In this document: positions 11,285 through 21,284 of the stretch, piece by piece
Numbering within the stretch: position 1 is the first letter of the stretch
How the letters are laid out: every line of letters begins with the position of its first letter
Source: Alphaproteobacteria bacterium
Lineage (GTDB): Bacteria; Pseudomonadota; Alphaproteobacteria; Micropepsales; Micropepsaceae
Assembly: GCA_013389115.1 (NCBI GenBank)
Contig: JACADY010000043.1
Span: 17,731-81,730 of the forward strand
Direction of reading: 5' to 3'
DNA: 64,000 nucleotides
Notes under the pieces: generated by a model
The model's input: only the letters and a program-made list of their open reading frames with translations
Database searches by the model: none
What the model was told of the DNA's origin: nothing
Translations under genes and position numbers: made by a program

Positions 11285-12186
11285 GCGGATTGTTCCGGCC
11301 AAAGCCAGGCGGCACCGCGCACGCCGCTCGCATCGCCGTGCAGCGGCGGCAGGAGGCGGGTCGTCAGCGTGTCGGTGAAGGCATAGCGGGCAAGCAGCGG
11401 CGGCACATTCTCATAGAGCCGGCTCAAGTTGGACAGGCCGCCACCCAGCACAATCACGTCGGGATCAAGGATGTTGATGATGGTCGAGAGGGCACGTGCG
11501 AGGCGATCCTCATAGTGTGCAAGCAGGGACTGCGCGAGGCCGTCTCCTTGTTCGGCGCGCAGGGCGATGGTTTGCGGGGACAGGTCCTCGCCGATGATGT
11601 TCATCGCCATTTCGCAAAGCGCAGGGCCGGAGAGCCAGGCCTCGATGCAGCCGCGCTTGCGGCACCAGCAGGCGGGTCCCAGCCACTCATCCTTGCGCTG
11701 CCAGGGAAGGGGCGTGTGCCCCCATTCGCCGGCAATAGCGTTGTGTCCCAGATGCGGGCGTCCGCCCAGCACCAGGCCGCCAACGACACCGGTGCCAAGG
11801 ATCACGCCGAAGACGGCGCCGGCACCCATTCCCGCGCCATCGATGGCCTCGGAAAGCGCAAAGCAGTTCGCATCGTTCGCCAGCCGCACGGGCCTTGCCA
11901 GCGCGGCTTCGAGGTCCTTGTCGAGCGGTTTACCATTGAGGCAGGTCGAGTTCGCGTTCTTGATGGGCCCCGAAGCCGGGCTCAAGGTTCCTGGAATGCC
12001 GATGCCGACCGTGCCGCGCCTGCCGGTCGCGGTTTCAATGAGGCCGACAAGGCGGGCGATCGCTTCGATCGTTCCTTCATAGCGGCCTTGCGGGGTTGGG
12101 ATGCGACGGCGGTCAAGGACACGGCCATCCGCATCGATCGCGATGCCCTCAATCTTGGTGCCGCCAAGGTCGATGCCGATGCGCAT
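11281..12186 (-). CDS. ROK family sugar kinase
   Basis: MRIGIDLGGTKIEGIAID; CWCRKRGCIEAWLSGPAL zinc-binding ROK motif. Confidence 0.92.
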   Translation of the reverse strand: MRIGIDLGGTKIEGIAIDADGRVLDRRRIPTPQGRYEGTIEAIARLVGLIETATGRRGTVGIGIPGTLSPASGPIKNANSTCLNGKPLDKDLEAALARPVRLANDANCFALSEAIDGAGMGAGAVFGVILGTGVVGGLVLGGRPHLGHNAIAGEWGHTPLPWQRKDEWLGPACWCRKRGCIEAWLSGPALCEMAMNIIGEDLSPQTIALRAEQGDGLAQSLLAHYEDRLARALSTIINILDPDVIVLGGGLSNLSRLYENVPPLLARYAFTDTLTTRLLPPLHGDASGVRGAAWLWPEQSA

Positions 12187-12191
12187 GCGTT

Positions 12192-12845
12192 TCACGCCTT
12201 TCCTTGCAGTCGCGCACGAATCCAGGGCAGCGCCAAGGGCCATTCATCGATGCGGGCGTGAGCATCTGGCGCCTTGCCGACAAGGCCGCGCAGGCGCGGA
12301 TTGGCGACGAATTGCAGCCGGTGAACGTCCGGAAAGGCGGTGGCCGCGGAATTGTGGTGGTTCGGCAAGTCATCGATGAAAACGACGGGGCCGCCTGCCT
12401 TGCGTGCGATGCGGGCGATCGCGTCACCCTTCAGCCCGTCATTCTGGATGAGCGGGGCGGTGATGCCCGCAGCCTTCAAGTTCCGGGCGCGGTTCGCGAT
12501 GGCAGCGGCGGGCACGTTTGAGAGCACGAGGATCTGCGCGCCCACCTCCAGTTCACGCAGGGCATCCGCCGCTCCCTCGACGGGCCTGATGCTGTCGACC
12601 GCAAGGAAGAAATCCCTCAGCAATGTCTTGACCGTCGCGGCCGGCGCCCTCTCGCCCGTTGCCTGCTCGATCACGTTTCCGGTGATGGCAAAGGAAACAA
12701 GGTCAAGGAAATAGCCGCGCGATAGGAGATAGGTCTCCAAGGCTTCGATAAAGTGCAGCAATACCTCATCGGCATCGCTGATGATGAGGGGGCGTCCCGG
12801 TACAAGACGGGCGATCGCTTCGTCGAGGGTCAAGATGTCAACCAT
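12192..12845 (-). CDS. HAD-like hydrolase superfamily protein
   Basis: LIISDADEVLLHFIEALE ... LVLSNVP ... PVVFIDDLPNHH. Confidence 0.7.
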   Translation of the reverse strand: MVDILTLDEAIARLVPGRPLIISDADEVLLHFIEALETYLLSRGYFLDLVSFAITGNVIEQATGERAPAATVKTLLRDFFLAVDSIRPVEGAADALRELEVGAQILVLSNVPAAAIANRARNLKAAGITAPLIQNDGLKGDAIARIARKAGGPVVFIDDLPNHHNSAATAFPDVHRLQFVANPRLRGLVGKAPDAHARIDEWPLALPWIRARLQGKA

Positions 12846-13046
12846 GTGCACAAACGAGGCGGGTTCCGGCCGCCTTGTCAATGTTCTCTTAAAGCGTTGA
12901 GCCTAAAAGAGGACATGGATGGTCCGGTGTCCGGGCGCCGGGCCTTCGCAAGAATTGATTAAGGAAATTCCGGTCGAATGCCCAGGTAAGAGCCCTCGAG
13001 TCGCGGGCGGACCTGCGACACCGTTAAGACCGCTTAGGGGACTGGG

Positions 13047-13412
13047 ATGAGCAAGACCGTCTTGATCGTGGAAGACAATGATCTGAACATGAAGCTCTTC
13101 CATGATCTTCTGGATGCGAACGGCTATCGCACGCTCCAGACCAAGGACGGGCTCGAGGCGTTGGAGCTTGCGCGCGCGCACCGGCCGGACCTCATCTTGA
13201 TGGATATCCAGCTTCCCGAAGTCTCGGGGCTGGAAGTGACCAAGTGGCTCAAGGAAGACGACCAGTTGCGGGCGATCCCCGTCATCGCCGTCACCGCCTT
13301 TGCCATGAAGGGCGATGAAGAGAAAATCCGCGAAGGCGGTTGTGAGGCGTATTTGTCGAAGCCGATTTCGGTCGCCAATTTCCTCGATACCGTCAAGCGC
13401 TTCCTCGCGTGA
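13047..13412 (+). CDS. divK: Single-domain response regulator DivK
   Basis: [27 protein letters not shown]; precedes pleD. Confidence 0.95.
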   Translation: MSKTVLIVEDNDLNMKLFHDLLDANGYRTLQTKDGLEALELARAHRPDLILMDIQLPEVSGLEVTKWLKEDDQLRAIPVIAVTAFAMKGDEEKIREGGCEAYLSKPISVANFLDTVKRFLA

Positions 13413-13419
13413 GGGGTGA

Positions 13420-14796
13420 ATGACCGCCCGCGTCCTCGTCGTCGATGACATCGCCGCAAACGTCAAGCTTCTGGAAGCCAAGCTCTCCGCTGAATATTTC
13501 GATGTGATCACGGCATCCAACGGCATTGATGCCTTGTCGATCGTCGCGTCCCAGTCGCCAGACCTCATTCTGCTCGATGTCATGATGCCGGGCATGGACG
13601 GGTTCGAGGTGTGCCGGCGCATCAAGGGCAATCCGCAAAGCGCGCATATTCCCATCGTCATGGTGACGGCGCTCGATCAGCCCTCCGACAGGGTGACGGG
13701 GCTGCAAGCGGGCGCCGACGATTTTCTCACCAAGCCCGTCAACGACCTGTCGCTGTTCGCGCGGGTGAAGAGCCTCATTCGCCTCAAGATGATGACGGAC
13801 GAGTTGCGCATGCGCGAGGCAACAGGGCAGAGCCTCGGCGTGCTCGATGCGGGTGATGCGCTTGCAAGCGATGCCACGGCACCCGGCGGGCGCATTCTCG
13901 TCGTTGAAGACCGTGCGGCGCAGGCCGAGCGCCTGGAAGAAACGCTGATGCCGCCCAACGATGTGATCATCGAGGGCAATCCGACCGAGGCCCTTGTGCG
14001 GGCGCGGGGCGGGGACTTCGATCTCATCATCGTCAGCCTCTCCGTCCAGGGCTTTGACGGACTTCGCTTCTGCAGCCAATTGCGCTCGATCGAAGCGACG
14101 CGCTATGTGCCCGTTCTCGTCATCATCGAGGAGGGCGACACCAAGCGCCTGGCGCGCGCGCTCGAGCTTGGCGCCAACGACTATCTGATGCGCCCGGTCG
14201 ATCGAAACGAACTTATCGCCCGGGTGCGCACCCAGCTTCGCCGCAAGCGCTATTCCGACAAGCTGCGGCATAATTTCCAGCTCAGCCTGGAAATGGCGAT
14301 CACCGATCAGCTCACGGGGCTGCATAACCGGCGCTATATGCAGCGCCACCTCGCGACACTGCTTGAGAGCGCAGCGGCGACGCATAAACCCGTGTCGTTC
14401 CTCATCCTCGATATCGACTATTTCAAGTCGATCAACGACACCTATGGCCATGATGTCGGTGATCAGGTGCTGAAGCAGTTCGCCCAGCGCGTGGCCGCGA
14501 ATGTACGCGGCATCGACCTTGCCTGCCGGTATGGCGGGGAAGAGTTCGTCGTCGTCATGCCGGAGACTGATCTCTCCTTTGCCTACATGGTGGCCGAGCG
14601 GCTGCGCCAGCAAGTGGCGGACATGCCCTTCGCGATCAGCGTGCCACCGGGCAGCATCAATATCACGGTGTCGATCGGCGTTACCGCTTCTGAGGGGCCG
14701 CAAGAGACGGCCGAGGCGCTCTTGCGGCGCGCGGACCAGGCGCTCTACCGCGCCAAACGGGACGGTCGCAACCGGGTCATCTCGGACGCGGCTTGA
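13420..14796 (+). CDS. pleD: PleD family response regulator / diguanylate cyclase
   Basis: Two REC domains then GGDEF domain (YGGEEFVVVMP). Confidence 0.96.
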   Translation: MTARVLVVDDIAANVKLLEAKLSAEYFDVITASNGIDALSIVASQSPDLILLDVMMPGMDGFEVCRRIKGNPQSAHIPIVMVTALDQPSDRVTGLQAGADDFLTKPVNDLSLFARVKSLIRLKMMTDELRMREATGQSLGVLDAGDALASDATAPGGRILVVEDRAAQAERLEETLMPPNDVIIEGNPTEALVRARGGDFDLIIVSLSVQGFDGLRFCSQLRSIEATRYVPVLVIIEEGDTKRLARALELGANDYLMRPVDRNELIARVRTQLRRKRYSDKLRHNFQLSLEMAITDQLTGLHNRRYMQRHLATLLESAAATHKPVSFLILDIDYFKSINDTYGHDVGDQVLKQFAQRVAANVRGIDLACRYGGEEFVVVMPETDLSFAYMVAERLRQQVADMPFAISVPPGSINITVSIGVTASEGPQETAEALLRRADQALYRAKRDGRNRVISDAA

Positions 14797-14820
14797 GCCC
14801 GCGCTCCTTAAAACGCGAAA

Positions 14821-14850
14821 AACGCCCCGGGCTCATGGGCCGCGGGGCGT
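14821..14850 (-). terminator. Terminator for rpmG (and possibly pleD)
   Basis: ACGCCCCG...CGGGGCGT stem; minus-strand reading followed by TTTTT. Confidence 0.8.
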
Positions 14851-14876
14851 GGGCATTGCGAGGGCGGAAGACAACC

Positions 14877-15044
14877 CTATTTGATCTTGCCTTCCTTGAA
14901 ATCCACGTGCTTGCGCAGCACGGGGTCGTATTTGCGGACGGTCATCTTCTCGGTCATGGTGCGCGAGTTCTTCTTCGTCACATAGAAGAAGCCCGTCCCG
15001 GCCTCGCTATTGAGGCGGATCTTGATCGTGGTCGGTTTCGCCAT
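14877..15044 (-). CDS. rpmG: 50S ribosomal protein L33
   Basis: Not in ORF track (55 aa): [55 protein letters not shown]. Confidence 0.97.
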   Translation of the reverse strand: MAKPTTIKIRLNSEAGTGFFYVTKKNSRTMTEKMTVRKYDPVLRKHVDFKEGKIK

Positions 15045-15125
15045 GGCGGCAGGCTCCTCATGAGGCCGGCATTCCGGCCCCGAGCTTGAAATGAGCGCGG
15101 TAACCTACTGATCGCCTCGCATCTG

Positions 15126-16307
15126 TCAAGCTTGGCGGGGCGCTTTCCTGGCAATTGCAATACGGTAAACGGCCAAAATCGTATAGGCGGCCGCCATGAC
15201 GCCCACCGCCAGGGCGAGGCCGTGGGGGTTCCACAGATCGATGGCGGCGCCCGCAATTCCTGGACCTAAGGTCGCTCCCAAGCCGTAAAGAAAGGCAAAG
15301 GCCGCGTTGGCAGCCGAGAGATCGGCCCCTTGGTGCTTTGATCCCAAATGCGCCAAGCCAATCGAGTAAAGCCCAACCACCACGCCTCCCCAGACAAAGA
15401 CAAGGACAAGGGAGGGAACAAGCGCGCCTCCCAGAAGGGGAAGAATGGCGGCGCCCGCAATGCCCACCATGCCGCATCCGGCAAGCACGATACGGCGGTC
15501 GGCCCGGTCGGCGATCCAGCCGATCAGGGGTTGCAGCAGCATGTTGCCAAGGCCCCAGGCGGTCATCAAGAGCACGGCCCGCGCCTCGCTGGTGCCCAAT
15601 CTCACGGTATAGACGGGCAGGAAATTGGTGATGGCGACTTCAAGCGCGCCATAGGTGAGCGCGGCAAAAGTCGCGATCGGCGAGAGCGCCAGAAAACGCC
15701 ACATCGCGCCGGGCGGTGTGTGCGCGATCGCGGGGATGTGCTGGCGCACGGCGAAGAGCGGCAAAGCGGCCGCCATGATGAGCGCGGCGCCAATGAGAAA
15801 GGGCTCCCAGCCTGTCGTGCCGACGCCCTGAATAATGATAGGGCCTGCCGCGAGGCCAGCGGAGAACAGCGAGGCATAGATGGTGATCGCGCGGCCGCGA
15901 ATGGCATTGTGCGCAATCTGGTTGATCCATAATTCGCTCGCAAGGAATAGGCCTTGCAACGCGGCGTTCAAGAGGAAGCGCAAGAGGAACCAGACGGCGA
16001 GGCTGTCGATGGCGCGAAAGGCGATGAGGGAGAATGCCGCGAGCGCATAGCAAGCAATCAGAAAGCGCATCGTGCCAAGCCGGGCGGCGATCGCGGGGAT
16101 GAGCGGCGTCACGATCAGCATCGCCACGGAGCCGAAGGTGGCATTGAGGCCGTTCATGAAACCGCTGACGCCGTTTCGCTCCATGATGATCGAGAGCAAG
16201 GGCAGCGACAGTCCCATGCCGATGCCATTGGCGAAGATGCAGGCATAGACGGCGGCAAAGCTGAACCACTGGCCGCGGGTCAGTCTCTGGCGGGCGAGGG
16301 CGCTCAT
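15126..16307 (-). CDS. MFS transporter
   Basis: Multi-pass membrane protein, MSALARQRLTRGQWFSFAAVYACIFANGIGMGLSLPLLSII... Confidence 0.88.
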   Translation of the reverse strand: MSALARQRLTRGQWFSFAAVYACIFANGIGMGLSLPLLSIIMERNGVSGFMNGLNATFGSVAMLIVTPLIPAIAARLGTMRFLIACYALAAFSLIAFRAIDSLAVWFLLRFLLNAALQGLFLASELWINQIAHNAIRGRAITIYASLFSAGLAAGPIIIQGVGTTGWEPFLIGAALIMAAALPLFAVRQHIPAIAHTPPGAMWRFLALSPIATFAALTYGALEVAITNFLPVYTVRLGTSEARAVLLMTAWGLGNMLLQPLIGWIADRADRRIVLAGCGMVGIAGAAILPLLGGALVPSLVLVFVWGGVVVGLYSIGLAHLGSKHQGADLSAANAAFAFLYGLGATLGPGIAGAAIDLWNPHGLALAVGVMAAAYTILAVYRIAIARKAPRQA

Positions 16308-16311
16308 GGGC

Positions 16312-16971
16312 TCACAGGAAGCGAGGGCGAGGGCGCCCGCCACGATAGGCGAAAAGCGGAATGCCGGCTTCCTCTCGGCCTGCGATACGTTCACGCACGC
16401 TGGCGAGCATGAATTCCGTCACATCGATGATCGGCAATCGCAGTGCCGCCTCGATGCTGAACCAGGCAAGATCGAGGAGCTCGCCCGAGCCACCCAAATT
16501 GCCCTCATCGCCTGCGGCCTCGGCAAGGAAGAAGCGCGCGTGGAAGCGGATCGGGCTTTGGGTGGGCGTGATCGCGCGGCCAAGGTAGCTGAGGCGGGAA
16601 TGGTCGGGCGCGATGCCTCGCTCGCGCCAGGGGCACCAAGTCTCCGGCGCCGCAGGCCCAGGATCGCCCGGGCTTGCCAAATGGAGCCCCGTCTCTTCCC
16701 AGGTCTCACGAATGGCCGCGGTTGCCAGCGCGCCTGCCAGCGCGGCAGAGCAGCCGCCGGCGCGCTGCAGGTCCTCGCGCGCGTGGGGCGTCAGCACGTT
16801 TCCTGGCATCACCTTCGCGTCTGCTTCATCCAGACGGCCACCCGGGAAGACAAAGGCGTCGGGAATAAAAGCGGCCTTGGGACGCCGGCGTCCCATCAAA
16901 ATCTCCGGTCCATCCTTGGCGCGGCGGAAAAGGATGAGGCTGGCGGCGTTGCTGGGGCGGACCGGCATCAC
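16312..16971 (-). CDS. NUDIX hydrolase
   Basis: FVFPGGRLDEAD...AAIRETWEETGLHLA Nudix box. Confidence 0.92.
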   Translation of the reverse strand: MMPVRPSNAASLILFRRAKDGPEILMGRRRPKAAFIPDAFVFPGGRLDEADAKVMPGNVLTPHAREDLQRAGGCSAALAGALATAAIRETWEETGLHLASPGDPGPAAPETWCPWRERGIAPDHSRLSYLGRAITPTQSPIRFHARFFLAEAAGDEGNLGGSGELLDLAWFSIEAALRLPIIDVTEFMLASVRERIAGREEAGIPLFAYRGGRPRPRFL

Positions 16972-17670
16972 TCAAAGCTCGCTCTCAAGCGGTTTGCCGC
17001 GCAGCACACGGAAGAAGGGCGTGGGGCGAGGAGACGCGGGATCGCTCGCATGCTTCTCGATTTCATCGATGACTCGGCGCGTGATCTCCGGCAGATCGGC
17101 GGCGCGGGCCTCCTCGATCGTCACCCATTTGATCGCCAGGAGCTCCGCGTTCTCGTCCTCGGGCGGGCGGTGCTCGGCGGCGATGTGGCTTGCATCGACC
17201 GTGAAAAAGCGTGCATCGAAACGGCGCGGCCGATAGGGCGGCGTGATCGCGCGGGCGATCAAGCGCAGTCCATCGAGGCTGGGGGTGACCCCGTAATCGA
17301 GAAAGGCCCGCCAGGATTCTCCCCGGGCGGGCGGGCGGGGGTGTCCCTTTTCCCCGATCAGGATGCCCGTTTCCTCAAAGGTTTCGCGGATCGCGGCAAG
17401 CGCCACGGCCTCCGGCTTGACGCTGGAAGCCTTTGCAAGCTTGGCACGCTCCTCTGACTTGAGGTTCCTTGCCGGCACGAGGAAGGAATCGTGCCGCTCG
17501 ATACGCCCGCCGGGAAAGACGATCTTGCCCGGCATGAAGGCATGGCCCTCATGCCGCTGGCCCATCAGGAGGCGCAACCGCCCCCCTTCACGGCGCTGGA
17601 TGATGAGCGTCGCCGCGTTCCTGATGCGTGGGGCCTTGGCTTGTTTTTCGTCGGGCGGCGTATCGAACAT
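16972..17670 (-). CDS. NUDIX hydrolase (tandem paralogue)
   Basis: IVFPGGRIERHD...AAIRETFEETGILIG Nudix box; directly abuts the previous gene. Confidence 0.92.
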   Translation of the reverse strand: MFDTPPDEKQAKAPRIRNAATLIIQRREGGRLRLLMGQRHEGHAFMPGKIVFPGGRIERHDSFLVPARNLKSEERAKLAKASSVKPEAVALAAIRETFEETGILIGEKGHPRPPARGESWRAFLDYGVTPSLDGLRLIARAITPPYRPRRFDARFFTVDASHIAAEHRPPEDENAELLAIKWVTIEEARAADLPEITRRVIDEIEKHASDPASPRPTPFFRVLRGKPLESEL

Positions 17671-17685
17671 GGTGCGAGAATAAGA

Positions 17686-17715
17686 AAACGCCCCGGGTTT
17701 GACCCCGGGGCGTTA
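17686..17715 (-). terminator. Terminator of the outer-membrane protein gene
   Basis: ACGCCCCGGGgtcaaaCCCGGGGCGT followed by TTTTCTTATT on the minus strand. Confidence 0.85.
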
Positions 17716-17748
17716 GATGTAACCTCAGGCGGGCCCTGAGGCGAGGGT

Positions 17749-18894
17749 TCATTCCTCTTCGCCGCCGAATGCAATCTCATAGGTGAGAAGAGCGGTGAAG
17801 AACTCGTCATCCGTGCCGGCATTGTCCTCGTAACCGCCGACGCCGAGATCGAGGCCGAGGCCAAAGTCAAAGGCATAGCCGGCGGAGAGCTGCCAGAACT
17901 CCTCATCGACATCGCCGCCGACATAGAGGCCGGGGTCCTCGGTGTCGCGATCGCCATAGACGGCCGCGACATTCCAGGGGCCGGCGGTAAGACCAAGTCC
18001 GAGCGTGAGGACCGATTGGTCTGCGCCTGGCGCGCTTGCCGCGTCGCCAAAGCCGACCGCGTCCTCGCTATGGGCCCATTCGACGACCGGCGTCAGCACG
18101 ACCCCATCTTCTTCATTGATGACGAAATCCCAGCTTGCCGCCAGGAGATAGGCGTCCTGGTCAGAGAGATCGCCTGCGCCACCCGCCTGGTGCATGAAGG
18201 CGCCGTGCAGGGTGAGGCCCTTAGCGCCAAAGGCATCGCTGAGGCCGGCATTGATGACGAAGTTGGACAAATCCTCGGTGTTGCCGATGCCGCCATCGGC
18301 TTCGTCGAGCTCGCCGCGGCTCTCAAAGGCGCTGTCCGACAGGAAGGTCGTATCGCGGAAAAAGGCCGAGCCGCCGATGAGGAATGTGCCCGCGCCGTCC
18401 GTTTCAATCTCTGCAGAGATACCAGCGCCGATGCGCTCGGTCACTTCCACATCCTCGGCGAACAGATCGCCAACGACGCCCGGCACCACATCGACCGCAT
18501 AGGCGAAGGCGGGCGTGAACTTGCCCAGCGTGATCGTCACGGGATCAAGCGCGATATCCGCCTTCAGCGTCTCAACAAAGAGGCCATGGTCCTCAAACGC
18601 GCGATCCTCGTAGGGATCGAGGTCCTCCACCGGTTCAAACACGAGACCGGCGGTGAAGGAGAGCCATTCATTCGCCTCCAGCACGAATTCGGGTTCGATC
18701 GTGAAATAGAGGTCGCTCGCCTCATTGCCGGGCGCCGTCGAATCATAGGTGTTGTCGTATTGCAGTTCGATCGGGATCACGCCGGAGAAGGCGGGATAAT
18801 CATGTTCGTGATCATGCGCGAACACTGTCGCAGGCGCCAAGCCAGCCAGAATCGCGGCGGTTGCGGCCGCGCCCCGCCATTCAAACCTTTTCAC
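17749..18894 (-). CDS. Acidic outer-membrane beta-barrel protein with His-rich mature N-terminus (LbtU-like porin class possible)
   Basis: Signal peptide ending VFA, then HDHEHDYPAFSGVI; alternating beta-strand pattern with FTAGLVFEP, ITLGKFTPAFAYAVD; terminal strand FTALLTYEIAFGGEEE. Confidence 0.65.
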   Translation of the reverse strand: MKRFEWRGAAATAAILAGLAPATVFAHDHEHDYPAFSGVIPIELQYDNTYDSTAPGNEASDLYFTIEPEFVLEANEWLSFTAGLVFEPVEDLDPYEDRAFEDHGLFVETLKADIALDPVTITLGKFTPAFAYAVDVVPGVVGDLFAEDVEVTERIGAGISAEIETDGAGTFLIGGSAFFRDTTFLSDSAFESRGELDEADGGIGNTEDLSNFVINAGLSDAFGAKGLTLHGAFMHQAGGAGDLSDQDAYLLAASWDFVINEEDGVVLTPVVEWAHSEDAVGFGDAASAPGADQSVLTLGLGLTAGPWNVAAVYGDRDTEDPGLYVGGDVDEEFWQLSAGYAFDFGLGLDLGVGGYEDNAGTDDEFFTALLTYEIAFGGEEE

Positions 18895-18985
18895 GTCACA
18901 TCTCCCCTCAATCCAAGAAAGTCACCGTTGCGAACCTTTTAAGCGAGGCGCGCGAAGTTGCAAGTGGTTCTCACATGCACAATCT

Positions 18986-19010
18986 GATAGTGATATACTA
19001 TAACATTATC
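18986..19010. promoter_or_regulatory. Candidate Zur box
   Basis: GATAGTGATATA-C-TATAACATTATC, 12-bp arms with 2 mismatches; right arm TATAACATT matches the Zur half-site. 92 bp upstream of the CDS start at 18894. Confidence 0.6.
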
Positions 19011-19031
19011 GGGCAGGGATATCGCAAGCCC

Positions 19032-21284
19032 TCATCGCCTGAGTTTTCGCGCAGGCTTGCCTTTTCGAGCCCCGGCCGGGCGAGAGGCGGATTTGCTTCC
19101 GCCCTCCACCAGGTCAAACCGCAGGCCGCCGGTGATGGGGGCCGCCTCCGCCAGCTTGACGCGCACGGTTTCTCCCAGGCGGTAGGTGAGGCGGGACCGC
19201 TCGCCGATGAGGGCGTGGAGGTTCTCATCGTGATGGAAATACTCGCCGCCCAGCGAACGCACCGGCACGAGGCCATCGGCCCCCGTTTCGGAGAGGCGGA
19301 CGAAAAGGCCGAAGCGGGTGACGCCGCTGATGCGTCCCTCGAACTCTGCGCCGATCCGGTCCTGCATGAAGGCGGCGATATAGCGGTCCTTGGCGTCGCG
19401 TTCGGCCGACATGGCGCGTCGCTCATGGCTAGAGACTTCCGAAGCGATCGAACCCAGGCGCTCGATCTCGCTGTCGCGAAGGCCATCCTCGCCCAGGTCA
19501 AAGGCGCGAATGAGCGCGCGATGGACGATGAGGTCGGCATAGCGGCGGATGGGCGAAGTGAAATGCGCATAGCGGCGCAAGTTCAAACCGAAATGGCCGA
19601 TATTGTCGGGTGTGTATTCGGCCTGAGCCTGCGTGCGCAGGACCACTTCGTTGATCATCGCGGCGTGGGGCGTCTTTGCCGCTTGTGCCAGGATGCGATT
19701 GAAGGCGGCGGGCTTCAGCACCTGGCCCTTCGCGAAGCTGATGCCGGAGGCGTCGAGCACCTTTGAGAGGCTTTCCAGCTTCTCGCGCGTCGGCTGGTCA
19801 TGGACACGGAAGATGAGCGGCATGGTGCGATGCTCGAGCGCCTCGGCCGCCGCCACATTCGCCTGGATCATGAACTCCTCGATGAGGCGCATCGATTCCA
19901 GCCGCTCGCGAAAGCGGATCGATTGCACCTGACCGTCGCTGCCCAGCTCGATCTTGTGCTCGGGCACATCGATCTCGAGCGGCCCGCGCGCGTCACGCGC
20001 CCTGGCTAGGATTTCATAGGCCCGCCAGAGCGGATCGAGCACGCGCTCAAGAATTGGCTTCGTTGCCGCATCGGACCTGCCGTCGCGCGCGGCCTGGACC
20101 TGCTGATAGGAAAGCTTGGCGGCCGAGCGCATCGTGCCGCGCACGAATTTGTGGTGGCGCTTCTTACCCTTCGCATCAAAGGTCATGCGTACCGCGAGGC
20201 AGGGGCGGTCGAGCCCCTCCTTCAATGAGCAGAGCTCGTTCGACAGGGCCTCGGGCAGCATCGGCTCGACGCGGTCGGGGAAATAGGCCGATACACCCCG
20301 GCGCAATGCCTCGCGATCAAGGGCGGAGCCCGGCGTTACGTAGTAACTGACATCGGCGATGGCGACATAGACGATGACACCGCCGGGATTGCGCGGGTCG
20401 TCATCCCTTTCGGCATAGACGGCATCATCGTGGTCGCGCGCATCGATGGGATCGATGGTGATAAGCGGAAGGGCGCGCAGATCCTCACGACCCTCGTGGC
20501 GCGCGGGCTTTGCCGCCTGCGCCTCGGCGAGCACGGCGGAGGGAAAGCGGTCGGGGATGCCATGTGCGTGGATGGCGATGAGGCTGATGACGCCAGGGGA
20601 TTCCAGATTGCCGAGGCATTCCTTCACCGTGGCGCGGGGCAGACCAAGGGCGCGGCCTGGCAATGGCGCGGCAAGCACGAGATCGCCCTCGCGCGCGCCG
20701 TTCTCATCGCCGCGCTCAACGATGAGCTCGATGCGAGACTTGCGGTCGACGGGCCGCACGCGCAAGGAATTGCCGACGCGCGCCAAGACGCCCAGCACGT
20801 GATGGGCGCTCTGGCCCAGGCGACGGATGAGCCGCGCCTCGAGCGTGCCGTCCTCCAGCTTCTCGATATGGGCGAGGATGCGGTCGCCGATGCCCATCGC
20901 GGGCAGGCTTTCGGCCTTGTCGCGTTCAGGGGCGACGACGATGCGGGGCGGCGGGTCTTCTCCCTGCCATTCGACAGGGCGGGCGAGAAGCTCGCCGTCG
21001 GTGTCGATATCGGCGATGGCGAGAACCATGATCTCTGACAGGTCGCCTGAGCGGGTGAGGCGCTTGCCGCGCCCGCGCTGGATAGCGCCTTCGCCCTCCA
21101 GCTCCTTGAGCATGACCTTGAGTGCGATACGCGCCGCCCCCTTGATGTTGAAGGCGCGCGCGATTTCGCGCTTGCCCGCCTCACCGGGATGCTCAGCGAG
21201 AAAATTGAGTACATCGTCCTTCGAAGGGAGGCCGTCGGCGTTGCGGGCCTTGGTCTTGGGCGCTCTTTTGGGCGGCCGTTTCAA
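19032..21284 (-). CDS. rnr: Ribonuclease R
   Basis: ITIDPIDARDHDDAVYAERD RNB domain, S1 domain, Lys/Arg-rich tail. Confidence 0.96.
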   Translation of the reverse strand: MKRPPKRAPKTKARNADGLPSKDDVLNFLAEHPGEAGKREIARAFNIKGAARIALKVMLKELEGEGAIQRGRGKRLTRSGDLSEIMVLAIADIDTDGELLARPVEWQGEDPPPRIVVAPERDKAESLPAMGIGDRILAHIEKLEDGTLEARLIRRLGQSAHHVLGVLARVGNSLRVRPVDRKSRIELIVERGDENGAREGDLVLAAPLPGRALGLPRATVKECLGNLESPGVISLIAIHAHGIPDRFPSAVLAEAQAAKPARHEGREDLRALPLITIDPIDARDHDDAVYAERDDDPRNPGGVIVYVAIADVSYYVTPGSALDREALRRGVSAYFPDRVEPMLPEALSNELCSLKEGLDRPCLAVRMTFDAKGKKRHHKFVRGTMRSAAKLSYQQVQAARDGRSDAATKPILERVLDPLWRAYEILARARDARGPLEIDVPEHKIELGSDGQVQSIRFRERLESMRLIEEFMIQANVAAAEALEHRTMPLIFRVHDQPTREKLESLSKVLDASGISFAKGQVLKPAAFNRILAQAAKTPHAAMINEVVLRTQAQAEYTPDNIGHFGLNLRRYAHFTSPIRRYADLIVHRALIRAFDLGEDGLRDSEIERLGSIASEVSSHERRAMSAERDAKDRYIAAFMQDRIGAEFEGRISGVTRFGLFVRLSETGADGLVPVRSLGGEYFHHDENLHALIGERSRLTYRLGETVRVKLAEAAPITGGLRFDLVEGGSKSASRPAGARKGKPARKLRR

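Noticed and set aside
13020-13046. CtrA-like site upstream of divK (TTAAGACCGCTTAG)
   Set aside because: Spacing is 6 nt and the second half is TTAG; the TTAA-N7-TTAA consensus is not met.
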